DNA of 64,000 nt from Ophiura sarsii (taxonomy: Eukaryota; Echinodermata; Ophiuroidea; Amphilepidida; Ophiuridae): contig CM069449.1 in the NCBI GenBank assembly GCA_035610835.1, positions 60,155,619 through 60,219,618 of the forward strand. The letters are read 5' to 3'. The position numbers were made by a program, and so were the translations under genes. Below the pieces are notes generated by a model that saw nothing but the letters and a program-made list of their open reading frames with translations, ran no database searches and had not been told where the DNA came from. Within the stretch, counting starts at the first letter, position 1; every line of letters begins with the position of its first letter. Positions 10,500-22,889 of this stretch are shown here, one piece after another.

Positions 10500-11570
10500 G
10501 TGTTTCACAGTACAAATAAAATATCTGTTTCACCTGGGGTATGATGTGGTCAAGACGAGAGAGAGATTTTGGACAGCGCAAACGGAAAATTACCCTCAAA
10601 ATGTATACAGTCATGTTGTTGCTGTTTTTCTCCGTATTGTATCGATAGATGTAAGACTAAGGGCACGATTTCAACACAGAAAATGGAATTATTGTTGGAT
10701 TATATCTAAATATAATATGGAACGATCATATTGCAAGAGTTAAAGGTTTTGTACTTGCAGATAGCATAATATGAACTCCAATGTATTTCTATGCTTTTAG
10801 CATACTGGAATATTTCTAATCGGTCACATTCATTGTAAAATGTATGCCACAGTGATGCCTCTTATGTTAAATCTTTAGAATGATTGTCACTTTATGAGTT
10901 TCTTTGTGTGCAACCTTCAGAATAGCCAATCAGATAGTCAACCGTACAGAAAATCAATTCGTGAAGAGACTTGAATCCCCTTCAGTTAGTCCTATTGATA
11001 TATCTCAGTTCAAAAACAATCTACTTTTGCAGTATTTCTTGTAGGGGAGGAAAAAGCTTAATGGTTGTCTTGACCTGGATCTGGATAATCAAAATGCAAT
11101 TTAATATCAAATTAGCCATTTCTATTGTTTGCAGTCTGTGAAAGAGATATCTGAAATTTAGACCGGTTATATTTGACCTTATTTCACAGAAATTCACACT
11201 AAATGGAAATTTGGTTTTAACTGAACACCCAGTACTGATATAAATGTACAATGCACTTGTAGCTGAGAGTCAAAGCTACAATTACGGAATATTGCGTAAC
11301 ACTTTCCACGCGTATATTGGTTTTACCATATAAAAACAGATGTTCAGAAATCTTTCCCAATCTATATCAAGGATTACTGAACCAATACGAGGCATGTTTG
11401 TACTTATTTCAATGCATTTAACATGCTGATTCCAAGTATGGTTATGAAATTTAACAATTTTGACAACAGTTTGAGACATTTTAGAATGTCGTCTGCAGAC
11501 GCCTACCACGTGGAAAGTGTTAAAACTGGCTTATATAATAGAAAAGGTAGTTGGCAAATAAGGAACAATA
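10500..11570 (-). mobile_element. Degraded copy of the 16001-17056 element, split by a MITE
   Basis: Inverse similarity to 16001-17056: GGTCAA...GAGAGAGATTTTGGACA and CGGAAAAT (10550-10600), ATGTTAAATCTTTA (10865), GAAGGT-type and CTACAAnTGCATTGTAnAT stretches (11240), and ACTGGCTTATATAATA (11525). The last two lie on opposite sides of the MITE at 11299-11520, which therefore inserted later. The outer ends are lost and no intact protein remains. Confidence 0.65.
11299..11520. mobile_element. 222-bp TA-flanked MITE
   Basis: Inverted ends ACACTTTCCACGCG / CGTGGAAAGTGT, with TA directly outside each end (11297-11298 and 11521-11522). Too short to encode a transposase. The TA duplication is typical of Tc1/mariner-mobilised elements. 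Confidence 0.8.
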
Positions 11571-14500
11571 GCGTAACCTACAATCTTTCCTGATCTTTGT
11601 ACCATTGCAATTGACAAAAGAGAACTGTAGTCAATCTCGGGAAAAAAAATTACCATTACTTTTGACATGTTTGACATTGCTGAAAACTGACGCCATGAAA
11701 ATAATGTTCACTATTGCAAAATATATGCAGCGGGATATACATGTACATTGTATCAAACACCATTGTAAATTATCAGGTGATGTATGTATTAGACCAATAA
11801 TATGGACAACATCTAATTCATTTGTTCTTGTGGAAAATTAACACAAACGAATAGGCCTATCCTCGCATATAATTTTATTTGTTCAAAATGTGTATATGTT
11901 TTCTCATTTAAGAAACCATCAAATTGTAAATAAAAGGTTCGAAAAGGTCATCGACCCGGGCAGTGACTTGTATCTGTTTTATTTACAGTCAAGGTTTAAA
12001 TAAAATAAAATTCCGAACAACTCGTATCATTTTATTTTAGTTATATCGAAATAACCATAATGAGCACTATATCTGTATAGTTGCGTTCAATTAGATTATA
12101 GTCGATTTGACACTCAAGTCAAGTCTAACATTTTCTTATTTATTTTATGCTCACGTGATCCTAAAAGAAATTAAGCTTAGTTGCAAAAATTGTCAATTTA
12201 GGCAAATCTGATAATTTTCACGAATTCAAAATAGTTCCATTAAAACGTTACGCCAGCATTTTATAATTACGCTCTCGCAGCAATGAGCATGATGAGTTCA
12301 GCACGGTATCAAATCCACGCCAAACTACTGTCGCCCATATCAGGCCGTGAAAGCCGTGAACCGCGTAATGTACTTTTGAAGATACAACTCTCTTTTCTGA
12401 ATTTTGAAGCAAATTACAAATATCGGTGGTGTAGGAAATAGGAAAATCGATTCAAGGACATAAGCCGACTGGCTTCTTATTTACATAACAATTGGCCTTT
12501 GCAGATCATGTTCATAGACTAGCTGGGGGCCCGCTAGGGGCCATTTAATGTAGGCCTACGGAGTAGTAAACACAATTATATTTACAGGACATTCTTTATC
12601 GCAGTGAAATTGCAAAAGAAAAAAGTATCATTCAACATTCAATAAATATAGCGAACGATAAGCAATCCTGTCAATTTATAAAAACAAACAGTGTAATAAC
12701 AAAACAGAAAAGAAAAAATCCCCATCCGCAGAATTCGAACCACTGACCTCATGATTGTGAAGCCGGCGCTTTGACGTTTGAGCTAATGAAGGCTATACAT
12801 AAACGTTTTGAAGAAAAACATTACATAGAGTTCAAAATACAAATATCTCTTAAATCGGAGGCTAAAATGCTTTATATTTCGATTGGTGTGCATTTTAAAC
12901 ATGGGTTATCGCCCAAAAGTTGATTATATGCTGAAGGAGATTGTAATTCTGATTTCATTATAATGCATAACACTATTTTTTGAAACGATTCTAGACACCT
13001 ATTTCGTTCGTAAATAAATTTCACCATTACGTTTGATCGATTAAAATTCGCGGCAAATCTATTGCACCATGGGTATTATTACTTTGAAACACGGAGACTC
13101 AGATACATAGGGAGTCATGTGACTTTTGTCCAGGACAAACACTTGAGATGTACACGCCCCTTTAAGCGGCAGTTTTGAAGTTTCGTGTGAGTTTTATCAA
13201 TTCAATACGATGAAAATGAAAAACAGGTTTTCACTGATTTTCATTAATGTCATGCAATATCGGAACGGATAAAGATATTTTGATGAAAGTAACAGAGTAA
13301 GTAGAAAACATGTTCTCCATGATATTGCACCCAGCGGGCACTCAACCATATTTCAAAGTTGAAATATGGTTGCGTTGTTGAACAACATGATTTCAACATC
13401 TTTTGAACTGCATTTTGTGCTTTGTTGAAGTAACGTTGAATATCAACGTTTTTGAATGGACTTGTAAAAATTATGTTTCCAAAAATCAGTCTGAAGCTAA
13501 TTTTCATATTTTACTTGGCCTTTAGCCGAGTAAATTGCGCAAATCGCTCAATAGTATAATTGCAATGGTACACAACTTAGCACCGGTGCTCGTTTGCACC
13601 ATTTCAATTATGGTAATGAGCTAATTTGCACCTTTTATTCATTTAAACCTATTATTTTATTTGAATTAAGTCGATTCATTAATTTAACACCAACAGTGGA
13701 CATAGTCGCTACAACATTGTGTAGTTTTTTACTACTGAGAGTGTACATCGCGCAGTAGCCTCCTTCACATCCGCTTTCTGTCTACCAAAATGTCTGGAGT
13801 CTCGACACGAAACTACGATGAATCTTACACTTTCATGGTGTCAAATCATGTTTTACCCAATTACGGGCACTTTTATACACTTCCAGAGTGTGAACTCGGA
13901 ATTCAAAAGTAAACTATTGCATGTGTAAAAAGTTATTTTACGAAATCGATGTTTAGCACAATATTGGGTAAAAAACTACACATTTCTTTTGTACCCAGCA
14001 AAATGTGACACTCATTTCTAAGCGTGTAGCTACCTAAATAATGTATTATTGTATAAAAACATTTCAATTTTCGGTTGAAATTTAAGAATTTCATATGAAT
14101 CTAATCGCGCGATACTTTCTTTTAATTAATTCTAAAGATTTTATTTGAAATGTTTGGAATTTTTGAAATTTTGTTTGAAACTATTGATTTAAAAACCAAA
14201 AACCATGTGAACAATTTAAAGACAAGATTTAAAGAAAACGTTGAATAAATTAAAATACCCGACCGACCGACCATACCGTAACTTATTATGTTGATGATCA
14301 TTTTGTTATGCTGTATATTAAGACCTTCGCTGGACTCAACAGTTTAATATGCCTGAAGGCCATCGTTGATGGCATGCTTCTACCTTCTTGTGTGGAACAT
14401 TTTTGATTTATATTTATGATGATCTTGCCACAACCTATTTTTTACTTTGACATACTGTGAGCGGTCCGTTCGCCCGTAAACAGGGTTTAAAATCTATATT

Positions 14501-14860
14501 ATTTTGTTTTAACGTAATTGGATTAATCGCCTTCAGTACTATTCCTAATGAAGAACTGGCGCTGTATTTGGTCGTAAAGTGTCATTACTTCAATAACTAT
14601 TGCTAATTTTAGGTTTCCATACCAACCATGTTTATGATTCAGGTAATTAGTTATAGATAATCTATATTTTATGAGCCCTTTTTCTTATTACTGTGTCGTA
14701 GTTTCCATACGTCAATACCACAGGTCGACTAGAAATCACGATTTTAAGCACAAATTGCTTCACGTGTACAAGGTTTATTATTATGTCATGACGGTTCATT
14801 AAAAAGAGAGCGTTATTATTATTTTCCTACTAGAGTTACTTCGTTTTAGTACGCATCGCC
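11571..14860. other. Intergenic; tRNA-like relic and short palindromes
   Basis: No gene recognised. 12725-12794 (minus) reads as a tRNA-like relic: A-box-like TTAGCTCAAACG, CAC in the anticodon position and B box GGTTCGAATTC, but the acceptor and anticodon stems do not pair, so a SINE or pseudo-tRNA is likelier than a gene. 13340-13372 is a palindrome AACCATATTTCAA / TTGAAATATGGTT. 13733-13745 carries ACTGAGAGTGT, the terminus of the 27333-28313 family. Confidence 0.45.
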
Positions 14861-15850
14861 ATGGCGTCAGATATGTTATTTTTTACGTGCAGTGTATTAT
14901 TTTGTATCATTCAATTGGCAACCATCATCACAAACTCAATGACAATAATCGCTTTCGCTAAGGTTCCAAGTTTGCGAAAACATTCAAGTAATATCTTGAT
15001 ACATGCACTATCAATAACTGACTTATTCTGGGGTATATCTCAGTTTGTATATTACGGAATACCTTTCATGTTTGGTACTGGGTATCTCTTTGGCGAAATC
15101 GGATGCATGATTGCAGTGCCTTTGGAATATGTTTACAGTGCAGGTAATATGATGTTAGTAGCGATCAGCATTGACCGAGTGCTGCTTGTATCATTGGATT
15201 ACGCAAAGTACGTTAAAATGGTGACGACATGGCGTCTGAAAGTGACAATAGTTATATGCTGTCTGATCTGCTTCGCCAGTTCTATAGTTGAGTTGAGTTT
15301 GTGGAATTTTGCGAAAAGAAATAACGCAATTGCTGCCAGCATCGACTTTAATCGGGCCTGCTTGTTCCCACCTCGCCGGATGAAATGGATAGGACTCTAC
15401 ATATCTGTGTGTTTCTTTGTTTTGCCACTACTCTTAGTTGGTATCTTCAGCGCTGTGTTTGTCAATCGTCTTCTAGTCAGGATACGCCACAGTAGACGGA
15501 CTGGAAACGTACCGAGTGCCAGCAACGCTAGCAGCTCCACAACAGGTTCTACTAATGCAAATGAAAGCTCTGTTAATGTGAGAAAGCGCTATATTAAACC
15601 CGCGGTGACACTAGCGGCCCTTGTATCTGCAATGTGTGTTAGCATGCTACCGTACTCTATTTATCTCATCGTAGTGGCTGTATATGGTAGTTTTAGTTTC
15701 GATGTTACTGCAATTATGTGGACTATTGTACAATTGAATCCGTTACTTGACCCGGTGTTTTACGCCGCAACACAAACAGGGATTCGAGAATTCTATCGGA
15801 ATAAGATCACGGGGTTGTTCCGCACATTTCGTTCATGTCGAAATCCTTAA
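14861..15850 (+). CDS. Rhodopsin-like (class A) G protein-coupled receptor, intronless
   Basis: A 329-residue seven-helix plasma-membrane receptor on one exon. The ATG at 14861 sits in a strong context (CGCCATGG) and leaves only about ten residues before helix 1. Helices lie near residues 9-33, 44-68, 79-108, 128-148, 175-203, 249-274 and 281-302. Family landmarks: N25 in helix 1, LSITDL with D54 in helix 2, C82 at the top of helix 3 pairing with C167 in loop 2, DRV (105-107) in place of DRY, P189 in helix 5, a Ser/Thr/Asn-rich third inner loop (211-240), and DPVFY (297-301) in place of NPxxY, then a helix-8-like FYRNKI. The helix 6 CWxP toggle is missing: SMLP (261-264). Ligand unknown; the shape suggests an amine- or peptide-type orphan receptor. 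Intronless, lineage-expanded receptors of this kind are common in echinoderms, but assignment to any such group is inference. No AATAAA follows closely. Confidence 0.93.
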   Translation: MASDMLFFTCSVLFCIIQLATIITNSMTIIAFAKVPSLRKHSSNILIHALSITDLFWGISQFVYYGIPFMFGTGYLFGEIGCMIAVPLEYVYSAGNMMLVAISIDRVLLVSLDYAKYVKMVTTWRLKVTIVICCLICFASSIVELSLWNFAKRNNAIAASIDFNRACLFPPRRMKWIGLYISVCFFVLPLLLVGIFSAVFVNRLLVRIRHSRRTGNVPSASNASSSTTGSTNANESSVNVRKRYIKPAVTLAALVSAMCVSMLPYSIYLIVVAVYGSFSFDVTAIMWTIVQLNPLLDPVFYAATQTGIREFYRNKITGLFRTFRSCRNP

Positions 15851-16000
15851 CTGTGAACACTTATTTCATTATTTGTTACAAATACTTGAAACGCCACCAC
15901 ATCTATAAGATGACTTTGAAATATACCAATATGTATGCTACATTATTGATACGATTGAATCGTTAATGCGGAGATTGAAATTCGTGGATTTATGTAAATA

Positions 16001-17056
16001 CGAGGGTCATTCGATAAGTTCTACCTCCTACCTCATAACATTCTTATTATATAAGCCAGTCTTATAAAATATCACACATTTGTAGCTTGGAACCTCAGCT
16101 ACAAATTCATTGTAAATTGATCTGAGTACTGGTTGTAGTTTTTTAGAGGTGCAGGGAAAACCAACCTTACATTAAGTGTGACGGAAACGGATGTAAAACA
16201 GCAAAAACGCCAAAGTGCTATTCATTTGGCCTATTGTAAGAAGCAAAACATACCTATCGGTCAATTATAACCGTTCGAAATGTCACATATCTCTTTAACA
16301 GACCATAAGCATTGAATGTGACTGATTTATTTGGACAGATTATGCCATCTGATTAACCAGAACCAGATCGGGACAACCATAAGTTTACCCCTGCCCTAGA
16401 TTACCCTGCAAAAGGCATATTTAACTTTTATGGGAACCAAGTGAGTTTCAATATACCGGACTAAATAGAGGAATTACAAGTCTCCCAAAGAGATAATTTT
16501 CTATAATTTACTATCTGATTGACTATTCTGAAGGTAGCACATAATGAAAACTCATAAAGTGAATATTATGTTAAAGATTTAACGTCGAAGCATCACTGTG
16601 GCTTGAGTTGTAACATCGAAAATTATACTGATTATCAGTAGTGCAATCTGCCAAAGGCATAGCAATACGTTTGAGTTGGTATTACACTATTTGCGAGCAT
16701 ACAGGAGTTAATATTGCTTACAATCTCATTCAAACATGATGAAACTATACTTTTATCAGATATCATTCATTGCTTTCCATGTTCAGTATCAAAATCATGC
16801 TATTATATCAAACCATATAACACGGAAAACCCCCAAAAAACATGCATTTATTTTTAAGGTCATTTTCCGTTTCCGTTGTCCAAAATCTCTCTCCGGATTT
16901 GACCGCATCATATGAAAAGTAAAACATACATCGATTATCATTAAATATAAATGTGTAGCTATGATTCAGAGCTATAATTATGACAAATGTCATGAGGCTG
17001 ACATTCATATTAGCAATGTTATGAGGGAGGAGGTAGAACTTATTGAATGACCCTCG
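16001..17056 (+). mobile_element. TA-flanked mariner-type element, about 1.06 kb
   Basis: Ends CGAGGGTCATTCGATAAG / CTTATTGAATGACCCTCG are inverted repeats extending into CTACCTCC...CATAACATT, each flanked outside by TA (15999-16000, 17057-17058). The terminal pattern and TA duplication are those of Tc1/mariner elements. The interior has many stops and no intact transposase that I can find. It lies 150 bp past the GPCR stop codon. Its relative at 10500-11570 lies in the opposite orientation. Confidence 0.8.
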
Positions 17057-17345
17057 TATATAGTAGATAGTCCGTTTTTCCGTCATCGATGCAGTGTTGT
17101 CATTTTACAGAAGCAATATTGTCTCATTACGCGTATGATCATTCCGTATTTGTACGTGTTTTGTCCAATATCATCACACTATTTTGTAATTCGATTAACT
17201 GTTCGATTGTTTGTTTATGTTTGTATTTTTGCCGTATGCGTCTAATTTGCCATGATTAAGTCGATAATATCTGCGTATTTCTGATAGACGTTCAAGATCT
17301 GGACGCGCGCGTCTAGCGTTCTACACCAACATAACTCACACTAGG

Positions 17346-17800
17346 CTGGTTCCCTGCATCAATGGGATCCACACAACTTATCCATAGATGCAGGTACGCG
17401 CCGATTTCCACTCATATCTGATTTGCTGGCATAAGAGTCATGCATATTCATGATTGACAAAAAATAGAGCCACAAATAAATTCGATCAAGCCAACGTCAC
17501 GCTTAGAATGAAAACAAATGTGCTGATTGGCACAAACTACACGTGTATCTGCGCTAACCACAGCGCCGAACTTCACACGCACATGCACGCATGTCATATC
17601 CGCGTTCCCTATCGCGCCGTAGCTATGGCAGCGCGACAATGCATTCAGCGTTCGATGCGGTATCTCAGCTACAGTGTGTTGATCGTTATTTACCTTATGC
17701 CATAACAGAGCGACAATGCAATGTGTTGAGCTTACTGTTACGGACGGCAATTGATTTGCCCGTACCTGCACCTATGGATAAGTTGGGCGCAGGGAACCAG
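17346..17800. mobile_element. Inverted-repeat element with CTGGTTCCCTGC ends
   Basis: CTGGTTCCCTGC...ACTTATCCATAGATGCAGGTAC at the left is mirrored by GTACCTGCACCTATGGATAAGT...GCAGGGAACCAG at the right. Imperfect direct repeats (CATAACTCACACTA / CATAAACTTACACTA) flank it. Overlapping open frames in its centre look like by-products of base composition; no protein recognised. Confidence 0.6.
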
Positions 17801-18133
17801 CATAAACTTACACTACTATAAATGCGTTCAACTTTCAGGTTGCCAGGTGCGTGTATTAAAATGAAATTACGTGCAGCATGCTCCTCATATGTCATTCATG
17901 TGGTTTTTGAAAAAGGCTTTCTCTCATTTGTCCATAATATTAATAAATGTTCGTCACATTACGGAATATTTCAGCTGTTTAAATTTAAAAAGATGGCCAT
18001 GGAAAACCTTTCTTTTTCTCCATTTCGCTCTCGCTTTAATTCATTATAAGCTCAAACTCTACGCGTTTATACGAAAAAGAAATTTTTCAGTTCGGGAAAC
18101 CTTCTTTTGTAGTTTGGTGTCAAAATGATTCTA

Positions 18134-18981
18134 CAGGTTTTCTCTAATAAAGGGGTCAAAAAAGTAAGCCCCCCCCCCTAAAATCTGATCACGTTACACA
18201 TAATTAGACGTTTTGAGAAATTGAAACACTTATGAAAAGCAAAAACACTGTGCTACGCATAGAAAGTTTTTCCATTTCGATATCATGATTACTTTTTCCA
18301 AATTAGTCACATTTCACAAAAATGATGTTTTCCAAAAACTGGCACTTTTCAAGATTCTATACGAGTTTGTGTGCATAAATCCACACACAATTAGACGTTT
18401 TGAAAGATTGAAACATTTATGAAACAGAAACACTCTTGGCTACCCACACAAAGTGTTTCCATTTCAATACCATGTTTACTTTTCCCTAAACAGTCCCATT
18501 TCTCCAAAATGATGTTTTCCGAAAAGTGGCACTTTTCAACGATACAGGGAAGGTATTGACGTGAATTGGCTAGTCATGAATGAAATAAAATCATTTTATT
18601 TTTAATTTCAAATAAGGACCAGCTAAAGAAAGAAAATACTTTCTTTTAATTGAAAATAAAGAACATTCCAATTAATTTTAAACAGCACTGGAAACATTTT
18701 TGTAACTTTCTTGCATAAGATTTTGAAAAGTACCATCTTTTCTGAAAACATCATTTTGGGGAAATGCAAATGTTTTGGAAGAAGTAAACATGCTTTTGAC
18801 AAAATAAAACTTGCAATGGGTACAAACGTTTCAATTTTTTCAAAAGGTACATTTGTGTGTGGAGTTATGCAAACAAATGCGATCAAATTTTAGGAGGGGG
18901 ACTTACTTTTTTACCCCTTTATATGTTCTATTGTATTCTGCGAAAATGTTTGAAAGGTATCGAAACATTTGGGACACCCTG
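18134..18981. mobile_element. TA-flanked foldback element containing an internal duplication
   Basis: Left CAGG...AAAGGGGTCAAAAAAGTAAG and right CTTACTTTTTTACCCCTTT...GGGACACCCTG are inverse copies, with TA outside (18132-18133, 18982-18983). The left arm carries about 180 bp twice in tandem (18190-18365, 18370-18545; shared ATTAGACGTTTTGA, ATGATGTTTTCC, GGCACTTTTCAA). The right arm carries one inverted copy near 18715-18900. Non-coding. Confidence 0.65.
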
Positions 18982-18983
18982 TA

Positions 18984-20219
18984 CATTCATTTCGGCTCGA
19001 GACTCTCAACAAAGACTTTGTATAAGTTATCGCTCGTGTTTAGAGCTGTGTATTAACGCCAGTTCATCCGGTTCTTTATTATATTCATTTATTTCACTTA
19101 CTTGGCTTGATCCTCTACACGATTATCGTGTGCATTTAATTGAGTTTGGATAGCCATAGATTCTGCAGTAAGAATCTTATTATATGCCAACATATAGCTG
19201 GTAATCGTATATTGTAACATCAGCATATGTAGGAACAAATAACTTGATCCCACCCATAAACCTGTCGGTGTAACCTAGAGTAAATATGTTAGAAATTAAT
19301 AATCGGACAAATTGTAAATGAAACCTTGCCCCCTGGTGGAGGCATATCATTCCGAGAAGTGTCATTACCAGATCAGTGGCCAGTAATATTAGAATTTATC
19401 CTACCGCCAATTCTCAGTGGTATGAAGAAATTACATGACAAACTATTTGGATTACAAAATGTTAGGCCTAAATCAGAGAACCATAAACAGTTGCATGTTT
19501 CATAGCTGCCATTTTGCTTAGTATTCAATGAAAACAGTGTATGCAGCTTACTCCAACATCCCCTCCAAGCAGCCTAATTGTAGGGCCCAATTCATTACTG
19601 TTTCTATATCTATTTTGTGCAGATGAGTGCAGCCATTCACGAATATTTATGTTAGAAACCAAGATAAACAGGAGGGCAACCAGCATTAATGTCACGATTG
19701 TTGGGCATTTCTTTCTATACTGTTTTATTGAAAATGTTTATGAATTTTTCACATTTAGGCTGAACTCGAACTCCTTGTACATGTATTACCAAATAGGTTC
19801 ATAAGGATCGTTGATTGTAAACTGATATGGAAGCTTCATTAAACTGATCCAGTGTAAATGTACTCAAGTGTACGTTTCGGATACAACTGTAACACTTTTG
19901 GAAGTCGAACTCCTTTTGTTCTGATAACACGAGGATCGATGGGTGTGAATAGGTCGGCCCGGTCATCCGGGTACTTTTACCGTGTGCCGTTGACAACAAG
20001 CCAGACGTTTTAACAAATCATTTTTAATATCTAGTCAACCATACAGTAGATCAACCCAAGCGATCGCGTCACTCTGTGTAAAAGACCTTTTTTTTGCATT
20101 TGCAAAATGGTCGTAAAACTCGCCCGAAAATCGGCTGATTCTCGGACGTGAAAATAAGCATTTGTGTTAATTAAAAGTTGATTAGATTGGCATGTTAAGG
20201 AAAGCCTTGGGCAAAAGTT
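18984..20219. other. Intergenic; no gene recognised
   Basis: Unique-looking sequence with short open frames only. None has a recognisable motif or paired splice signals that I could support. Confidence 0.4.
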
Positions 20220-20490
20220 ACCAGTATCAGTCGATTTGACTGGTTCAGTATCGGGCGATACTGGAATGCGAAATTGTGTTCCAGTAAAATGTATGTTCCA
20301 GTATCGGGCGACACTGGAACACATACCAGTGAGATTTGTCCCAGTATTAAACGAAACTGGTACATACTTACGTTTTAATATCACCCGATACAGGAACATT
20401 TTATATGTGCCAATATCTGCCGATACTAGAACACTGATTTTGTACCAGTATCAAACGATACTGGATGTTCCAGTATCATATGACATAGTA
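20220..20490. repeat. Degenerate palindromic repeat CCAGTATCGGGCGATACTGG
   Basis: About eight alternating blocks of CCAGTATC and GATACTGG, spaced 20-55 bp (for example GTATCGGGCGATACTGGAA near 20250, CCAGTATCGGGCGACACTGG near 20300, CCAGTATCAAACGATACTGG near 20445). Each pair can form a hairpin. Non-coding. Confidence 0.75.
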
Positions 20491-21157
20491 GAATCTGGAA
20501 TATTTAGAAGTACACTTTTCCCGCAAATTCTCCTGCAGGACGCGAATTAAAAGATCGATTATATATAGTTACATATGGGGTCCCAAATATCCTTGGTGGT
20601 GGGATTATAGTTTTTTCCACAGAAAAAAAGGAGCCATGGGATTAAAAATATTTGTGTTGCACGTTTCGTGCGCATTTGTCTACATGTTTCAACGTTGTAA
20701 AACAAATTGGGCTACTCGTCTACCCCAATTCTTTTCTTCCGCATCAACTGTAATAAGTACAGATTTGTGTGTGATGGGTGGAGGGGGGGGGGGGGGGATC
20801 ATACAAATTATGACGACAAATGACATTGGACCCCCTACGAAAGAAAATGACCGCCCCCTAATTACGTGGATTGTTTATCTAATTGTTATTTAACTATTCC
20901 CGAATAATAGTCAAAGGTGGGCCGCGCCCCTTTTTTGGACACGCCACTGCGTTGACGATTATTAGACCACTGAATATCAACAGGGACTCTATGCAATACA
21001 TTTGAATAGAATTAAACTAAATTCCTCACAAAAAGTATCGAGACACGTAAAAATAATCCAATAATTAACGGCCCGAACGGGTATGGATTAATCAAAGCAA
21101 ATAACCCAGTGCATAATTTTGTTCTGCGTATTTTGACACCTCGATTGTTGAGATATA
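20491..21157. other. Repeat debris with a G-run
   Basis: Contains GGGGTCCCAAATATCCTTGG (20578), similar to the GGTCCCAAATATACTGGGG of the element at 51498-51829; a G-run near 20773-20791; and GACACGCCACTG at 20938-20949, the right terminus of the CAGTGGCGT family. No gene. Confidence 0.5.
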
Positions 21158-21772
21158 CGAGGGTATCAACAAGTTCTTGAAATCACCCAGAAGTAAAGCA
21201 GCCAGAAACTTTTTTTTTGATATGTGACCCTTATGACATCTTTAAAAAGTCCCTGTGCAAAGTCACACATTTCTCCCACTATTTATTGCATGTCCACACA
21301 GACCGCCATTGTAAAGATCCTCAGATTGACCGCCATTGATTGATTCTCAGATTGCCTCATATTGCGTTATTCTCAAAACACCAATAAATAGTTTAAAGTG
21401 TTGACAGACAGGGTCAAAGGTCATTACAAACAGGCTTGGTAACAATAATCTTATGGGTAACATGGGGTGTACACAGATTGACCTCTAAAGACCCTTACAT
21501 GACCTTTGATCCCTTTCTGTCAACGCTTTAAACTGTTTATTGCTGTTTTGGGAATAACGCAATCTGAGGCAATCTGAGGATCAATCAATGGCGGTCAATC
21601 TGAGAGCCCTTCAATGGCGTTCTGTGGAAAGGTAATAAATAGTGGGAGAAATGTGTGACTTAACACGATGACTTTTTAAAGATGTCTGAAGGGTCACATA
21701 TCAAAAGAAAGTTTCTGGCACCTTCACTTCTTCACTTCTGGGTGATTTCAAGAACTTTTTGATACCCCTTCG
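21158..21772. mobile_element. Near-complete palindromic element, arms of about 270 bp
   Basis: CGAGGGTATCAACAAGTTCT at the left is matched by AAGAACTTTTTGATACCCCTTCG at the right, TA outside each (21156-21157, 21773-21774). Almost the whole left half is mirrored in the right half (TCACCCAGAAG/CTTCTGGGTGA; AAAGTCACACATTTCTCCCA / TGGGAGAAATGTGTGACTT; GTCAAAGGTCA / TGACCTTTGAT), leaving a spacer of only about 50 bp near 21430-21490. Its start CGAGGGT is shared with the 16001 element. Confidence 0.85.
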
Positions 21773-21774
21773 TA

Positions 21775-22889
21775 GATGCAGGTTTGCATTTATTGTTTTG
21801 AATTATCAGGTTTATGCTTTACACACGTGTACAAAAATGCAACACACACTCAGAAAATGAAGATGTGTTCCTTTCACAACACAGATTTATTGTTTTCCAC
21901 TTTGCCATGACTTTATCTTTATCTTCAGTCTTTTGTGTTTCCACTATCATAATTTTTTGCAATTGATCCATCAACAATCAGTATTATAGCCTCAGTTAAA
22001 GAGTGCGGTTGTCGCTCAAAGAAAAATATTGAGATATTTTATACCAACAAAAATAACTTTTTCAATCCTTCAAAATTACCCATTTGATACTGCGCTCTGA
22101 TTTTATGAAGAGAACTGATTTTATTTTCATTGTTTTTCAGTTCATAATTCCATCAATATCTCCAAATGCATTACACCCATAAATGTACCCTTTCGCCGCG
22201 ATAGTACACAATATATTGATGGTATTTATCTAAACAATACTGGGGAAGTAGGCACATTATGGGTCACTATAGGTTAAAGGTCAACACACGGTGAACATTC
22301 AAAACAATCTCCGATTTCGATTTTATTTTATTATTATATTGATTAGGCGTATATACAATGTACAAAGGAATTTTCACAATATTAAATCAAAATCATAGTA
22401 ATTTCAATCAATAATAGATCTGTGTAATTATATATGTTACTGTATAATTAAAGAGAGCGTTAATCATGGACCCAATTGGACCCAATTATCTCCAGACTGA
22501 GGGAGCAAATGACATACTTTATTTGATAAGTTCACCATAGGATACGTAGCCACACTTGAGGCAAATACAAAAAAACCCTCAACAAATCAGTGACCAATTA
22601 TATCATGCGCGTTACAACTTGCGTGCGCGCGAGAGAGATAGAGATAAATTATGGATCTATTGGGAACCCCACCCTGCCCCCACATATACACTCAAATGTT
22701 AAAGTAAAACACTGTTTTACAATAGTAATTTCAGGGATTAATCTTCTATTCTTATCAATCAGATATCCGTTACATATTATGTATAGCTTCTCTGAAATTC
22801 AGGCACAGGCTCTATATATACATGATATAAGAACATGTAAAGACGTGTGACCCAAACCAATCTACTTCAAACAATCGAAAATTACATTG
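21775..22889. other. Intergenic; no gene recognised
   Basis: AT-rich sequence with short open frames lacking recognisable motifs. A CG/GA-rich patch GCGTGCGCGCGAGAGAGA lies near 22620. Confidence 0.4.

Noticed and set aside
12725..12794. Functional tRNA-Val gene on the minus strand
   Set aside because: The anticodon and acceptor stems fail to pair; treated as a tRNA-like relic.
17448..17821. Overlapping open frames of 76-107 codons on both strands
   Set aside because: They sit inside an inverted-repeat element, overlap each other and show no family motif.
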